This document shows, one piece after another, positions 37,601 to 48,107 of a DNA stretch of 64,000 nucleotides. Origin of the DNA: Brachycybe producta (lineage: Eukaryota; Arthropoda; Diplopoda; Playtdesmida; Andrognathidae); contig JAUPFP010000036.1 in assembly GCA_036925085.1 (NCBI GenBank), positions 2,232,001-2,296,000 of the forward strand, in the 5' to 3' direction. A program made the translations under genes and the position numbers. Every line of letters begins with the position of its first letter. Position 1 is the stretch's first letter. Below the pieces are notes generated by a model that searched no databases, was not told the origin of the DNA, and was given only the letters and a program-made list of their open reading frames with translations.

Positions 37601-39013
37601 TTTTTTGTGCCCGAATCTTTCAGCCCTGATGATTTTCTTATGAATCATTACATTAGATTTATTATATGGAAAATTCACTTCCCTGTTTTTTTTATTATAT
37701 ACAATTATGACCTATATTAATTGGTTAATAACTAGAATTGACATCCAGTTCTCATATCACCTCTCGCCCCTCCCCTTTACGTGCAACTTCAAACGTAGGA
37801 AGGAAATAAATTAATAAAAAAGTATTCATTCACTATTCAATAATATTATTTCATGGTCAAACACTATCTTAAAAGACCCAGAACCGGCCCGTCCATTAGA
37901 CGAACCTAAGCAGCCGCCTAGGGCGCAAAGGTCCTAGGGGTGCATTCCAACAAAATGTAATACCAGTTTGTGGCCCAAGTGCCTAATTATGAAGTAATCA
38001 TCATCATCATCATTAGAGCAACTACAATTATGCTTGTTCTAATAAAAAACGCCTTGTTAGAGGCTAGATGTCTGGTTACTATTTGTTGCCAGCTATAGTT
38101 CAAGCCTCTAACCAATATTTTTTATTGAAAAAACCGTAATTGTTGGTTGTTCTAAGTGGAATTACTTCACAATTGGCTCATGGGCCACCGGTTGAGAAAT
38201 ATTAGCTTGATATTGCATAAAATTCTGAGCCCTAGTCATTACATCTAAAGACCCATATTTTAAATTTCTTAAACATTTTTTTTTTCAGCTTTAATAAGGC
38301 CCTCTTTTATCTTGCGCAATATTTTCAATTGAAAACCTTTGTCCCTGCGAAAATTTCGACATAAAATGTCATGACCTCCTCCCCCCCTGTTTTTGCTCTT
38401 TATATACATTGCAATACATGAAGAACCCCCCCCAATTCGTATTGATAAGATATAAGCCTATATATTGAGCGGCACTGTATACACAAACGGTACTTTATCA
38501 ATGGTAACCTGATATTATTTAACAAACTATGACGTGAGACCATTGGTTAAATATCAGGAGCTAATATAGGCTAATGATTGATTGGTAATTCTAACCAAAA
38601 AAGTGATTCATTTTTTTAGTTTCGAAGAAATTCTCAAATGGTCAAAAAGAGGATGGGAAATTATTAGATAGAGAGAGAGGGGGGGGGGTCAATTTTTTTT
38701 CCTAAGAAAATTGAATAGACCTTGAGGAGTTTAGGTAGAAAAAATTTTTGGAAGTGGTTTTATTTTTTTTATGGTGTCCATCATCATTAATAAAAACATT
38801 TTTTTTGTAAAAACTGCCACATTTTTTTTAAATGTATTTATTTAAATTTGATTTAAATTTAAATACAGGTGTGAATGTCCGAGTGGCTACGTTTGTGTCA
38901 AAGTTGGTGAGGATTTGTCCATCTCAGCTTATATCTACAAGTGCAGATTAAATATATCTTCAGTGGAAGAAGATGATGATGAACTTGATTCAGAAGAGGC
39001 TAAAGCACCCTAA
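34650..39013 (+). CDS. Secreted six-cysteine protein, family not recognised
   Basis: Three exons join in frame: 34650-34772, 35877-36031 and 38869-39013 (TAA), giving 140 residues. An upstream in-frame stop (34641) limits the start to one of the clustered ATGs at 34650-34676. A hydrophobic stretch around CFMHLIILFVLLFTVSSA is a convincing signal peptide, so the product is exported. The mature part has an acidic, His-containing N-segment (RNLHLDDEDLVHEV), then six cysteines spaced C-x5-C-x19-C-x-C-x5-C-x15-C, and a very acidic tail (EEDDDELDSEEAKAP). The tract TCECPSGYVC...YIYKC loosely recalls the C-terminal half of colipase/prokineticin-fold peptides, or arthropod secreted cysteine-rich peptides; this is an impression, not an identification. 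No dibasic-flanked short peptide stands out. TATA-rich DNA (34597-34612) lies just upstream. Confidence 0.72.
34890..35297. repeat. Two-copy tandem duplication, about 197 bp unit
   Basis: The unit starting TTATTTTACTGTTT at about 34890 is repeated from about 35088. The second half (TTCAGTAGGCTTACTTAAAA...TTGAATATATTTTA) is nearly identical between copies and the first half diverged. It lies in intron 1 of the secreted-protein gene. Confidence 0.75.
37119..37628. mobile_element. hAT-like non-autonomous element (CAGGGCTGA ends)
   Basis: The left end is CAGGGCTGACAAATTAGG and the right end, reversed, CAGGGCTGAAAGATTCGG. These are inverted termini of about 18 bp around 510 bp of AT-rich non-coding DNA with CCCGAATTCC / GAATTCCGAACCCG near the subtermini. 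No convincing target duplication. It is in intron 2 of the secreted-protein gene. Confidence 0.5.
37925..38240. mobile_element. Foldback MITE family F
   Basis: It contains GTTAGAGGCTAGATGTCTGG facing AAGCCTCTAACC, with outer words TTGTGGCCCAAGTGCC and GGCTCATGGGCCACC, and ends near GATATTGCATAAAATTCTGAGCC. It matches the split copy at 16178-16660. Confidence 0.6.
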
Positions 39014-39351
39014 CACGCAGCCCCCCTTCAAAATCCTTCTTAAAATGGTCCACCTGTCCATCCATTTCTTACTAGACATATACCTCTTTTTTATTATAAA
39101 AAAATCACCTAATCTTAAATTTAGGTAAATTTACAGCTATGAAAAAAATAGCAACCAAAATTTAATTAATAAGGCCTTGTTTCTACTGTGGCAAAAGTTT
39201 GAACTTTTTGAATATTTCACTCACTTGGTCAAAATTTGAACAAAAGTGACCTTTGCCTATGTTAGTGAATGGGCGGGTCCACGTTTCTTCTATTTTTCAC
39301 TAGTTGATATTTTCAAAAAGTTCATGTTTTCACCACAATGGAAACAAGGCC

Positions 39352-39665
39352 TCTTAGGTTCGGATTTTTAATGCAATATCAAGCAATTTTTTTTTTCGAA
39401 ATTTCTGACTCCCTAGTACCAATTGTGAAATTATCAATCATAATTAGAATAATTGTAACTTTTGCTTCTTTTTAATCAAAAAGGCTGGTTGAAGGCTAGA
39501 TGTCTGATTACTATCGTTGTCAGTTGCAGTTTCTAGCCTCTAACTGGCGTTTTTAATTAAAAAAAAATCATAAATTGTTGTTTGATCTAATACTTCACAA
39601 TTGGCCCTTGGCTCACACATTGAGAAACATTTGCTTTTGATATTGCATAAAAATTTGACCTCCTA
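39352..39665. mobile_element. Foldback MITE family F
   Basis: It begins TTAGGTTCGGATTTTTAATGC, has the central hairpin GAAGGCTAGATGTCTGATT / TTTCTAGCCTCTAACTGG, and ends GATATTGCATAAAAATTTGACC. It lies downstream of the secreted-protein gene. Confidence 0.65.
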
Positions 39666-41089
39666 GTAATTAACTTACAGTATGTTCTTTAGGGGCAAAT
39701 TTTATCAATTTATGTTAATATTTCATGGAAATCTTTATTGAAATCAAAAAGTGTCCAAATATTTAGAACATCTCTTCATGTAAAAATTTATCAATTTTCT
39801 CTTAATATTTTTTAAAATTATCAATTAAAATTTTTACGTAATAGTCGTAATTTTTTTATCAACTCGAAATGTATGCCGAAACGAATTGCTTTATAAATTT
39901 CAATAAAAGATTTCCATGAAATAATTGACAGAAATGGATGAAATTTAACTGTAACATGGTTGCTATTTATTTTTCCATTGCTGTAAATATAACAAAAACA
40001 AACAAAATTAAAAAAAATAAGCATATCACTAATTGTCTACCATTCAAATTTGACTTCTGTTTTATTTATTGTTTGCATAAATTAGCATAATATTACGACT
40101 TTTCGAATATTCAAAGCAATCCTTTTCATAGACTTTCTTTACATAACTTTTTTTGTATTGTATGTCATATTGTCACCATTTCATTTTACATTCTTTTAAA
40201 ACAAATTTTAGAACTTTTTTGGACAGGGGCTTTTTATTTACATTTGTAAAAAAAAAGTTCCTTAAAATGGACCGAGATTTACGGATAAAACTCTTTTTAA
40301 TGTAACACATTTTTTTAAATATTAAAATTTATGTAAATTTCTTTACCAATTTGTTTTAAAACAAATTTTGTGTTCCTTTTGAAATTCTTGACAAAACTTT
40401 TTTCACATATCATTTTCAAAAAAAAAAAAGCTAATTTTTAACTTTTTATTTTGACGGGTCGTTTTTAATAAACATCATGTTTTTTTTAAAATATAGTGTA
40501 TATTATAAGTAGTTGTATAACCAAAATAAACAACATTTGTAAATATTTTGATTTTTATCGTATAATTATATTAATAGTCCAATGTGTATTTTAGAAATTG
40601 TATACGTCAACAACATTCATTCATATTTTTCTTTGTTAATTTTGCACAGTATACAATTACAATGAAATTACTATCTACATTATACATATATATAATATGA
40701 ATATTTAATTAGTGACGAACACCAAATAAACAATTCAAAACAATTTTATTATCATGGTTTTTTCTCTCTCTCTCTCTTCGATAATCTTGGTCAAGATTTG
40801 TTATTAAAATTTATTTTATAAATTTATTAATTAAATATAACTAAAACTACCAAGTACTTTTTAGTTACTTTTGATTATGTATTTTTGATTTTATGTATTG
40901 CCATAAGTAACTTTAATGTCTTTATCCATATCTGTTTATGCTAAATTGCATAATGTTTATGAATAAATTCAATGTCATTTTGTATTACGTGACTGTCTAA
41001 TCTATTTACATAAATTAAATTAAAACCATTTAAGATGATTTTATCAGCAGTTGATATTCGAACTCTTGATTATATTTATTCTGTTTTTA

Positions 41090-41345
41090 GAAGATCAATA
41101 TGAATTAAGAGAAACAAGAAATGGTTGGTATTTTCATGTTGATGATATCTTTCGAAGTAAACTTTTTATAGACAAACTGAAAAATATCGTCTGCTTTGAA
41201 ACTCGCTTGAAAAGCTTATTTTGAAAGATGTGTCAATATGAAAATACTGTTTGTGACTTGAGCTACTATTCTAGTTTCTAAAACATTTTCTAGTTTCTCC
41301 AGAATAATCTAATTCTATTGGCATTTAGATTTTAAAACCACCCTA
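41090..41345. repeat. Foldback family A copy
   Basis: Marks are ATTAAGAGAAACAAGAAATGG, TTCATGTTGATGATATCTTTC, AATATCGTCTGCTTTGAAAC and GCTACTATTCTAGTTTC. Confidence 0.65.
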
Positions 41346-42097
41346 ATAAACTCAAGAAAGGAAAAAAAAATATATAAAACACTTAATTAAAAATGACTAA
41401 ATATTTAATTTTTTGGACGTTAATTTCGCATTTTAATTCCACTTCAAGTGAAAAATAAAAATAGAAAATTGAATGAGGTTTTTTTTTAAAAGATAATCAT
41501 AAATATATGATTAATTTACTTTTCTATTTTCTAAAATACTTTTAATTTTTTAATGATATTTTTAAATGTTAATTTAATGTAATAATTTTAATGTTTAATT
41601 TGAAGCCTCTAAGCAATATTCTAACATAAAAACACGGTTCAAAGGATACTGAGTAAAAAAGGTTTTTAAAACGTTGGAATCCTGTTCAGAGGGTTCAAAT
41701 TGGAATTAAAAGGACCAAGTAAAATATACGCAAAAAGGAATACATAGAGGTAACCCAACTTCATATTAAAGGAAAAACGACATGAGTGAGCTTTAATTGT
41801 ATAGCCTCTCTTCAAGGCCTCATCTAGTGGCTACACTTGGCTATGTCATGGAATGCTTCACAGAGCTCTTTGTTGAGCTACCTCTAGGTATATCTTTAAG
41901 TAAACATGATTTTAATGTTCTATTTGAAATTTTTCCTATTCATAATTTATTACTAGTGTCTGAAACAAGATACAAAGTGGGTCAATAGAAAATATCCAAA
42001 TTAAGACTAGACATATGCAAATTAAGATAAAGAAATATGCAAATTACGATAAGAATTGAATATAAAAGACGAGTGTAGCTTTTTTTTTAAAATAGAA

Positions 42098-42103
42098 TTT
42101 AAT
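42098..42103 (-). terminator. Candidate PIGA poly(A) signal (ATTAAA)
   Basis: ATTAAA on the minus strand lies about 20 nt after the PIGA stop codon. A canonical AATAAA (42141-42146) occurs inside the last coding exon, 15 nt before the stop; its use would remove the stop codon, so the downstream ATTAAA is the likelier working signal. Confidence 0.35.
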
Positions 42104-42122
42104 AAACATAAATACAAAATAA

Positions 42123-45100
42123 TCATAAACACTTCAATCTTTTATTGAGATAATTTGGAGCAATGTCGATTTCCTACATAAAAAAACAAACAAACAAAAT
42201 CACATTTAATTAAGTTCGAAAAAAGCCAAAAAATATCACACGAAATGTTTTTAGCAAAGTGATTACTTTGCTAGGATAAATCCATTCGAGGATCCTTATA
42301 AACATACAATCGACGATTGTTAAAAATGCAAAAACCTTTCCAAATATCATTCCACAGCCACAATATCTAAACAAAAAAAAACATTCAAACAGGTATTAAG
42401 TTTTAAGATAATCCATCAGAACTCTGGTTATTTCATATTTTAGAAAAGCAACCTTATAAATTTTATGGTCTATTATTTTTAAAAATATCAACATGAAAAT
42501 AGCTTTTGAATAACTCCTGTTACTCTTTTTAGTTTTCCTAAAACTTTCGAATCCTTCTGAAGATGTTTTACGATCAGCTGATTCGGGAAGATTGATAAAT
42601 CAGCAATTTCAGGAGCTATAAACAACATTAAGGAGAAACTGAAAGTGTTAGAAACGAGAACGGTAGCTCAACCACTTAAGGCCATTTTCAGGTTGGTATC
42701 TTTCAAAATAAACTTTTTACAGACAAAAATTATAAAAATATTGTCTGCTTAAAGTTGGGTATTTTGAAACTTGATGTAAAAAAAACCTATTTTAAAAGAT
42801 ATCAATCACATATGAAAATGCCCTTAAATGATTGGGTTACCCTTCTAGTTTCTAAAACACTTTCAAGTTTTTCTTAATTTTGCTCCTAAAAGACAAAATA
42901 ACCAGTGTTCAAATTACCGGCAGTTTCAAAAACCACCTTTTCAAAACCAAAATTTAGAAATTCATAATTAAGCTTTTATAAATTGAGTTAAATTGAATTT
43001 AATATACTTTATTAATCTGTCAATAAAAGAGTGTTCGATATCGGCCACAATTTGATCGTAGACGTTTTCCGTTCTTTTGGCCACGTCGATCCAAGAATAC
43101 ATCTTCTCGATACGATCGTGAGCTTCTTGGACCGATACGACATTCTTATTTCTGACCTTATCGATCTCAACTTCGAGACAATCGTACAAAGCTAAACAAC
43201 AAGACATTATCTGTAGAATTAACTTGACATTTTTTAAATAAACTGGAAGCTGACATTGAATGTTAGGCTCTGCGAGTTGCATTAAATCGGGAGGAAGAAC
43301 CTCTGGAACACCACCTACTTTAGTACATACGACAGTCAACCTTCAGAACAAAAAGAGAAAAACATCTTTTAAATATAAAGGCTTTGTCACACACGGGACA
43401 TTTGAAAGAATATTTGGCGACGAAATAAATGTTGAAGGTCGCTGAGCTGTCATGGTAATGTATTTTCTATGGAAAGTCGCCTGTCTACCAAAGCTGGCGT
43501 CTTTCAGTAGAAAATACATTGCGACAACATCCCCGCGAGCTTCGACTTCATTTTCTTACCAAAAAGTCTTTAATAAGTCACCCGTCTGCCAAGACGCTTA
43601 GAAGTTTTACAGAAAACCATAAAGAGTTCTTATAAAAAGTTTAATTACCCAGCCGAAACGGCTTCAACGATCGCGATACAAAACGCTTCCGTTAAAGATG
43701 TATTCAGAAATATATTTCCTTGAACTAAAACCTATAAAGCAAAACTCTGTAATCACTTTTTTTTCTTTAAAGTAGGAAAATTCTTCAAAAAGAGGGGTCT
43801 TTACATCACGAACATCGCAATGTTCTACTGCGCCCAGGAGTTGAACTCTGTCGTGTAATTGATACTTTTCTCTTAGTTCCTCGAGAACGATCCTTTTCGG
43901 ACCGTCTCCTCCTACGTTTCGATTCGAAATGAAATTATCAAATGTTTAAAATCGTTTTCAAACAGTTGATTAATCAAACTTTCGATTATTCTCCATTTTA
44001 CAAACGACATTAAGCTGATTTTAAAGCTTAAACGCCACCCCCATCTTGAACTTCACACTGATTTTCAGGTGCAAAACTAATTGAAACTTTGAAAGTCATT
44101 TAGAAACTAGAAGGATAGCTGAATCACTATGTTTGATATCTTTCAAAATAAACTTTTTAAGTCAGTTTGAAAATGATCCAATTTTCCAGTGAACAATATT
44201 TCTTAATTTTAGTCTATAAAAAGTTTATTTTGAAAGATATTATCATGAAAAAACTTTTAGCATTATCACAAACTATTCTAGTTTCTAAAACACTTTCTAT
44301 TTTCTCAAAAAATCTCTTTTAAAATCAGCTGTTTATAAAGCATCTTAACGTGATTCCTTTGAATTTCTTTTTAATGTTGTCTTTTTAAAAGACGTGGAAT
44401 AAAAACAGCTTAAAGAGATTTGAATCAGACCAATTATAAACTGGACGTCCGAATGTTTTCGACAGATCGGAACAATAACAGCTGTCAGTAAATCGATTCC
44501 CTTCCGATAGACGAGACGACTAATGACGACGATCGTAACTAAAACGCAAAAAAACAATTCCTTCAACCTGAAAACTCATCAAATCACGTTTTATACTTTT
44601 GTTTGGATCTCTCATCGATTCGTTCGGAGTGAAAACAGTTGTGTCCACTGCGTTTGGAATGACCGAAACCAAGTTTGGTCGAACGCCTGCTCGCAACACG
44701 GTGTTTCCTTTCCTGTTTAAGATAGTTTTAAAGTGTAAACGCCTCTCAAAATCTTGATTATTCTGTCTTTCGCAAGCAAAATAAAGAAAAAATGAAAGTG
44801 TTTTAACAACTAGAAAGGGCAGCTCAATCGCTTAAGGCTAGCTGGTCTAGTTTTTAAAACAGATTCAATTTCTTATAAAATTGCTGTCAATAACGGAAGA
44901 GTTCTATTTAATAGACTGAAAGTCTCAAATACCCAGTGTGAGAAACGCAGATCACGTGATTGCAATCTGCCAAAGTGAATTGAAGTAATTTATTCGTTAT
45001 AATTGCACTTGCGTCGGCAAAACCGAAAAGCGAATGATCGGTGAACACCGTTTTGATCCCCATGTTACGAGCGTGCATTATTCCTTCATTGGCCATCGCC

Positions 45101-45935
45101 GAAAACGCCTATAAAACGAAACAAGATTAAATTACCTTTGAGAACTCATTATTGTTGCTCCGAATTCAATTATACTGAATGTCCATGAACGATCGTAATG
45201 CGTTCCCTGATAAAAATATTCCTCATTAACGGCAAAGTGTTGAAGAAAGTCGGTAAAATGACACCATTGTAGCAAACGACCATCGGAAGGTAATAAACCT
45301 GTTAACCACGTTAATATATAAACCACAAATTAAAATGTTTATGAACAGGTGATATTCAAACTCTTGAGTATTCTGTCTTTCAGGAGCAAAATTAAAAGAA
45401 ATGTTTCAGTGTTTTAGAAACTACAAGGGTCACTTAAGGCCAATTTCATGTTGCTATTTTTTAAAATAAGATATTTTTTTTAATTTTTTGTCTGTAAAAA
45501 GTTTATTTTGAAATATATTAACATGAAAATAGAATTAAATGATTCAACTATCGTTCTAGTATCTAAAACGCTTTCAATTTCTTCTTATTGTTGCTCTTCA
45601 GAAATCAGCTGTTCCTAAAACATCTTAAGGTAATAAGGACGTATTTAAACCTTTAAACCAGACGTCATGTACCGTACTCCGGTCCTTTCTCCGTAAGAAT
45701 GTGTTATAACAATAACTTTGTGTCCCAATGCAATTAAACATTGAGATAATTGATAAATGTGGCTCTCGACTCCACCCGTACTTGGATAGAAAAAGTCTGA
45801 AATCATACTTTAAAAAAGGATAAAATAGTCGATTAATGTTAAAAATAACAGTATCAACTCTTACCATACGTTGTGCTTCACTTTCTTGTGTTTTTTTCTA
45901 GATTTTCTTCTGTTTTTCACTTGAAAATGGTCCAT
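42123..45935 (-). CDS. PIGA: PIGA, catalytic subunit of GPI-GlcNAc transferase
   Basis: Eleven minus-strand exons: 45935-45865, 45807-45651, 45298-45176, 45108-44933, 44712-44576, 44538-44431, 43911-43805, 43731-43649, 43340-43008, 42366-42267 and 42173-42123. They give 481 residues (human 484). It transfers GlcNAc from UDP-GlcNAc to phosphatidylinositol on the cytosolic face of the ER, the first step of GPI-anchor synthesis. Landmarks: [82 protein letters not shown], and the GT4 EX7E motif EAFCIAIVE. The C-terminal membrane segment is split over exons 10-11 ([19 protein letters not shown], then EIDIAPNYL). The basic N-terminus ([12 protein letters not shown]) replaces the human leader. Intron 5 is only 37 nt. 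Head-to-head with BCAS2. Confidence 0.95.
42415..42945. repeat. Foldback family A copy in PIGA intron 9
   Basis: A nearly full-length copy: AGAACTCTGGTTATTTCA, GAAACGAGAACGGTAGCTC, ATCTTTCAAAATAAACTTTT, ATTGTCTGCTTAAAGTTGGG, TTACCCTTCTAGTTTCTAAA and AAAAGACAAAATAACCAG appear in order. Confidence 0.75.
43378..43605. mobile_element. MITE family C in PIGA intron 8
   Basis: TTTGTCACACACGGGACATTTG and the right arm CAAAAAGTCTTTAATAAGTC enclose GACGAAATAAATG/CATTTT-type arms and two inverted ATGTATTTTCTAT cores, as in 16937-17162. It lies between exon 9 and exon 8. Confidence 0.65.
44030..44340. repeat. Foldback family A copy in PIGA intron 6
   Basis: TTAGAAACTAGAAGGATAGC, ATCTTTCAAAATAAACTTTT, AAAGTTTATTTTGAAAGATA and CTATTCTAGTTTCTAAAACA are present in mirror order. 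Confidence 0.75.
44725..44885. repeat. Truncated foldback family A copy in PIGA intron 4
   Basis: Left part only: AAAGTGTAAACGCCTCTC, TTCTGTCTTTCGCAAGC, ACTAGAAAGGGCAGCTCAAT, then a short tail CTGGTCTAGTTTTTAAAAC. Confidence 0.65.
45340..45630. repeat. Foldback family A copy in PIGA intron 2
   Basis: ACTCTTGAGTATTCTGTCTTTCAGGAG, GTTTTAGAAACTACAAGGG and TTCAACTATCGTTCTAGTATC mark a copy that ends next to exon 2. Confidence 0.7.
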
Positions 45936-46618
45936 TTTAAGTTAAATTTCAGTCGAATTTGTTCCTTATTTCAGTTATTTGTGAATCTGCAATCTGGCAA
46001 CACCGAAAAACTTAAAAACCGCTGTGAATTTATCGTCTGCTACTTATTTTAGGAACTTTTCGCTAGATGGTAGCACCTTTATCAACTTATCAATGCACCG
46101 TTACGTATTACGTTTACAAACGCAGCAAATGGAGTGAGAAGAGTGTCATTTGTTTTCATTATAACAATTTATTACTCCGTGTACTCCAAGACTGTCGTAT
46201 TAGCCGGTGAAAAAAATTGTTTGGCGGCTAATGTATTTTTTCTTGTCGGCGTGCTTGGTATAAAAAATTAGAAATATTTTAAGTTTAATTTTATGTTAAA
46301 TAAAATAATTAAATTTGATTTGTACTACCTTTACTATTATTATTGTAAATTAAAAATGTATTTTTTTTATCTAAAACATGTCGATTCTCACAAACGGCTA
46401 GCCGCCGCTTATTCTAATGTTTTTTAGACTTTTAATTAAAAAATTAGCATATATTAAATAATCTTGCATACGAAATTAAATTTGATATTTAAAAAAGTGT
46501 GAATTTATTGTCTGATAATTTCTAATGACGTATAATTTGAAAGTAAAATAAAAAAGGGGATACTATTGCAGCGGCGGCGGATAGCTGAGTAGCTGACAGT
46601 CTTATCTTTTTTGACAAG
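45936..46618. promoter_or_regulatory. Shared PIGA/BCAS2 bidirectional promoter region
   Basis: The two start codons are 683 bp apart on opposite strands. The interval holds a CTCF-like CGCTAGATGGTAGC (46061-46074) close to the PIGA side and a GC-rich GCAGCGGCGGCGGATAGC close to BCAS2. The middle is AT-rich. No TATA box is obvious at either end. Confidence 0.5.
46061..46074 (+). promoter_or_regulatory. CTCF-like motif CGCTAGATGGTAGC
   Basis: It shares CTAGATGG with the sites at 20491 and 22171 but has TAGC instead of CGC/CAC after it, so it is a weaker match. It is 126 bp upstream of the PIGA start. Confidence 0.3.
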
Positions 46619-46626
46619 ATGGCGGC
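46615..46626 (+). promoter_or_regulatory. TISU/YY1-type start context CAAGATGGCGGC
   Basis: The BCAS2 initiation codon is embedded in an exact match to SAASATGGCGGC, the TISU element, which overlaps the YY1 consensus and in mammals marks genes with very short 5' UTRs. Confidence 0.55.
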
Positions 46627-48048
46627 AGAAGTTGCTGTTTTAGTTGATGCTCTTCCATATATTGACCAAGGGTACGATGATCCCGGTGTTCGTGAAGCTG
46701 TACGTAAGCATTTATATATTTAAATGAATCCTTGTTCTCCATATCTAATTGTCTGAATCGCTTTAAAGTGATTGGTTTTATATTTAAAGTCGATTTTAAT
46801 CGTAACTTGTGTTCGGTTGCTAGGGGCAACCCATAGACTTCAATGTTAATATTTTTTTGTATTTGATTCGCATTGTACAGGCTTTGTCTATGGTCGATGA
46901 AGAAACGCGGCGTTACAGACCCACGAAGAATTACTTGGATTATCTTCCTGCAATGAACACATCGTTATTTGAAGTAGTTTTTTTTTTCTGTTTATTTCGT
47001 TTTCGATGTTACTTTTGATTTTTTTTTCAGACCGAGATCATGAAAGTGGAGTTTGAAAGGTTGAATGCGAGGCTACCGATGGAAATGCTTAGCATGAAAC
47101 GGTTTCATTTCAGTTTTTTACTTTTATGTCTTACCAAAATGTATAATTGGGGAAGAAATCTGCAAAAATTTGCTGGAAACCTAAAAATAATGTAGAAAAT
47201 ACAAAGTCTGAAATAAGACTAAAGAAAACGTGCAAGAAATGTACAGATAGATCTTCAAGAAATAGCAGAAATCTCGAAAAAATATCTAAAACTGGAAGAA
47301 GTAACAGAAATTTACAGAATACATGCAAATTTTTGGGAACTTTTATACGTTTTTATGATTCTTTTGAAAAAACAAAAAGTATTTAAAACAACTTATTTTC
47401 ATTCATTTCTTCTTTCAAGATATGAGTTGCCACATCCTCCTGCTGGTAAAATGACTGATATCAGTGCCTGGACAGAATGTGTTGATAATTCTATGGCTCA
47501 GTTGGAACATCAATCAACTAGGTTATTAAATTTGACACTGAAATCGTTCAATACATGAAAAAAAAAATGATGACAAAATTGTCGATTTTTTGTTTTGTTT
47601 AGAATTGCCAATTTAGAACTGATGGCAGAATATGGATGTGAATCTTGGCGTCAATACATTAACATTCTTTTAAGGCTCTTGAATCAAGCGCAGAAACAAC
47701 TTCAGGAATTGAAGAAACAGATTCAGGAAGTTAATTGGCATCGTAAAGCAGCTCAGAGTTCAGCTGGAGATAAGTTGCAGAATTTAGAAGCGAGGTCTGG
47801 CTTTAGTTTTTGTTTTGTTTTTAAACGAAAAACGTTTAATGACGAGTTTGAATTTTCTGTTTAAAAGTTGGGTCGGATTGGTGAGTAAAAATTACGAGAT
47901 TGAGCGTGCTTGTGCTGAGTTCGAAAAGGAAATTCAAGCGATGCATAAAGTAAAGGAAAGTCAACTTAACGCTGAGTCCAATCCGGATGTCGAAATGGAA
48001 ATAACGACAACAGAACCAACAATAACAAATGAGACGACAGAAGATTAA
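46619..48048 (+). CDS. BCAS2: BCAS2/SPF27, PRP19-complex spliceosome subunit
   Basis: Six exons: 46619-46699, 46881-46973, 47031-47101, 47420-47521, 47603-47794 and 47868-48048 (TAA), 239 residues (human 225). Conserved blocks are [76 protein letters not shown] and [13 protein letters not shown]. The C-terminal half (about 110-215) is coiled coil. A Thr/Glu-rich tail replaces the human end. BCAS2 is a core component of the NTC/PRP19 complex that activates the spliceosome. All introns are short GT-AG (57-318 nt). A good AATAAA follows 54 nt after the stop. Confidence 0.96.
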
Positions 48049-48101
48049 AATAATAATTTTTATAATTTATTGTATTTACCTTTTTTTAAGTATTTACAGT
48101 A

Positions 48102-48107
48102 AATAAA
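48102..48107 (+). terminator. BCAS2 poly(A) signal
   Basis: AATAAA in CAGTAAATAAAAG, followed by a T-rich stretch, 54 nt after the stop codon. Confidence 0.7.

Larger units (their letters stand above)
39014..42122. other. Interval between the secreted-protein gene and PIGA
   Basis: No gene was recognised. It holds a family F MITE (about 39352-39665), AT-rich DNA to about 41 kb, a family A repeat (about 41090-41345), and a short unassigned frame at 41797-41988 with no family resemblance. Confidence 0.6.

Noticed and set aside
41797-41988. Plus-strand 63-codon frame between the secreted-protein gene and PIGA.
   Set aside because: No recognisable motif, no splice context, and AT-rich composition like the flanks.
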